DNA of 6,737 nucleotides from Pseudomonadota bacterium (GTDB lineage Bacteria > Pseudomonadota > Alphaproteobacteria > Micropepsales > Micropepsaceae), in assembly GCA_025360685.1 (NCBI GenBank), contig JANYBR010000403.1:1-6737 (forward strand). The letters are read 5' to 3'. Below, one piece after another: positions 6,108 to 6,737 of the stretch. Every line of letters starts with the position of its first letter. Position 1 is the first letter of the stretch. The notes beneath the pieces are model-generated. The model saw only the letters and a program-made list of their open reading frames with translations. It was not told the DNA's origin and did not search any database. A program made the position numbers and the translations under genes.

Positions 6108-6278
6108 GGCGAAAACCCTTTAAAACAAAGGCTGTGTGACTTGTATCGGCCCACCGGTCAAGACCCGGACGGGCATAACGCGAGTGCCGCGATTGGCAAC
6201 TTAAGTCGCGGCGGCAAAAGGGGTTTCCCCGACAAAGAAACGCGCGCGCGGGGCTGGCGAATCCGTTATCACGGTTGC
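6108..6278. other. Divergent intergenic region between aspS and rnd
   Basis: These 171 bases must contain the promoters of both aspS (leftward) and rnd (rightward). I could not pick convincing -35/-10 pairs for either. TTGACC occurs on the minus strand (6157-6162) in the aspS direction but has no good -10 at 16-18 nt. Other visible structure: the palindrome ACTTAAGT (6199-6206); a GGGG-TTT-CCCC hairpin (6220-6230), which on the minus strand is followed by TTTT; and an alternating CGCGCGCGCG run (6241-6250). No tRNA or other RNA gene was seen. Confidence 0.5.
6116..6121 (-). promoter_or_regulatory. Probable Shine-Dalgarno sequence of aspS
   Basis: On the minus strand AAAGGG stands 8 nt before the aspS ATG. 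It is a moderate match, but it is the only purine-rich stretch at a suitable distance. Confidence 0.45.
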
Positions 6279-6737
6279 ATGCGGATCGTCGACAACACCC
6301 CTGACTTGAACGCTCTTATCGCCGAACTCGAAGGCGCCCTGTATCTGGCGCTCGACACCGAGTTTATGCGCGACCAGACCTATTGGCCCAAGCTCTGCCT
6401 CATCCAGGTGGCAGCGCCCGGCATCGAGGCGATCGTCGATCCGCTCGGCGAAGGCATCGATCTGGCGCCGTTCTACGAGCTGCTGAAATCGCCGCACATC
6501 GTGAAGGTGCTGCATGCCGCGCGGCAGGACATCGAGATCTTCCACCACCAGGGCGGCATGATCCCCAATCCGCTGTTCGACAGCCAGATCGCCGCCATGG
6601 TGTGCGGCTTCGGCGATGCGGCGTCGTATGAAACGCTGTGCCGCAAGATCGCCCATGTCGAGATCGACAAGTCCTCGCGCTTCACCGACTGGAGCCGCCG
6701 GCCGCTCAGCCAGAAGCAGCTCGACTACGCCATTGGC
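6279..6737 (+). CDS. rnd: Ribonuclease D, N-terminal part (cut by window end)
   Basis: RNase D is a 3'-to-5' exoribonuclease that trims tRNA precursors and other small RNAs. The reading frame opens at ATG 6279 and runs to the end of the window with no stop (153 codons). The DEDD exonuclease domain is clear. Motif Exo I is ALDTEFMRDQTYWPKLCLIQ, with Asp26 and Glu28. Exo II is VLHAARQDIEIF, with Asp84. Exo III begins QLDYAIG with Tyr150, and its catalytic Asp would be the next residue, just outside the window. FxDWSRRPLSxxQ (about 135-145) is also typical of the family. No in-frame start lies upstream nearby, and MRIVDNTPDL is a normal beginning. No Shine-Dalgarno sequence is seen before the ATG. 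The C-terminal HRDC region is not available. The gene is divergent from aspS. Confidence 0.95.
   Translation, partial: MRIVDNTPDLNALIAELEGALYLALDTEFMRDQTYWPKLCLIQVAAPGIEAIVDPLGEGIDLAPFYELLKSPHIVKVLHAARQDIEIFHHQGGMIPNPLFDSQIAAMVCGFGDAASYETLCRKIAHVEIDKSSRFTDWSRRPLSQKQLDYAIG

Noticed and set aside
6157..6162. TTGACC as the -35 of an aspS promoter
   Set aside because: No acceptable -10 hexamer is found 16-18 nt downstream on the minus strand, so a promoter call would be guesswork.
6220..6230. Possible minus-strand intrinsic terminator (GGGG-AAA-CCCC then TTTT)
   Set aside because: The stem is only four base pairs and the T-run is four bases. It also lies upstream of aspS, where no transcript is known to need ending.

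Overview
The window reads as ordinary chromosomal DNA of an alphaproteobacterium. It is GC-rich by eye, and the F0 genes run in the order atpI-atpB-atpE-atpF'-atpF, with two diverged b-type subunits. The a subunit carries the His/Glu arrangement of alphaproteobacteria and mitochondria, and AspRS has the RSPGEFYQLD form of motif 2. The F1 genes do not follow atpF, which is also usual in this class. The genus cannot be told from the sequence. No mobile element, tRNA, rRNA or CRISPR array is visible.

Region 1 (1-2254, + strand) is the membrane (F0) half of the proton-driven ATP synthase: the C-terminal part of the AtpI assembly factor, then complete a, c, b' and b subunits. Spacing is tight (4, 18, 6 and 3 nt), so this is one transcription unit. 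Together the proteins form the proton half-channel (a), the rotating c-ring and the b/b' peripheral stalk.

Region 2 (2255-3916, + strand) is a 90-nt gap followed by a 523-residue predicted lipoprotein of unknown function. The gap holds a perfect DnaA-box consensus 9-mer and a short decamer repeat. The lipoprotein has a clear lipobox and a strong Shine-Dalgarno sequence. Its stop codon overlaps the stop of the convergent gene through a shared CTAG.

Region 3 (3913-6107, - strand) is a two-gene operon: aspS (aspartyl-tRNA synthetase, probably non-discriminating) and a small four-helix membrane protein of unknown function. The small protein's ATG overlaps the aspS stop as ATGA.

Region 4 (6108-6737) is a 171-nt divergent intergenic region, then the first 153 codons of rnd (ribonuclease D) on the + strand. 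The window ends immediately before the expected catalytic Asp of motif Exo III.

No convincing new multi-gene system is present. The least explained items are the large lipoprotein and the membrane protein coupled to aspS.
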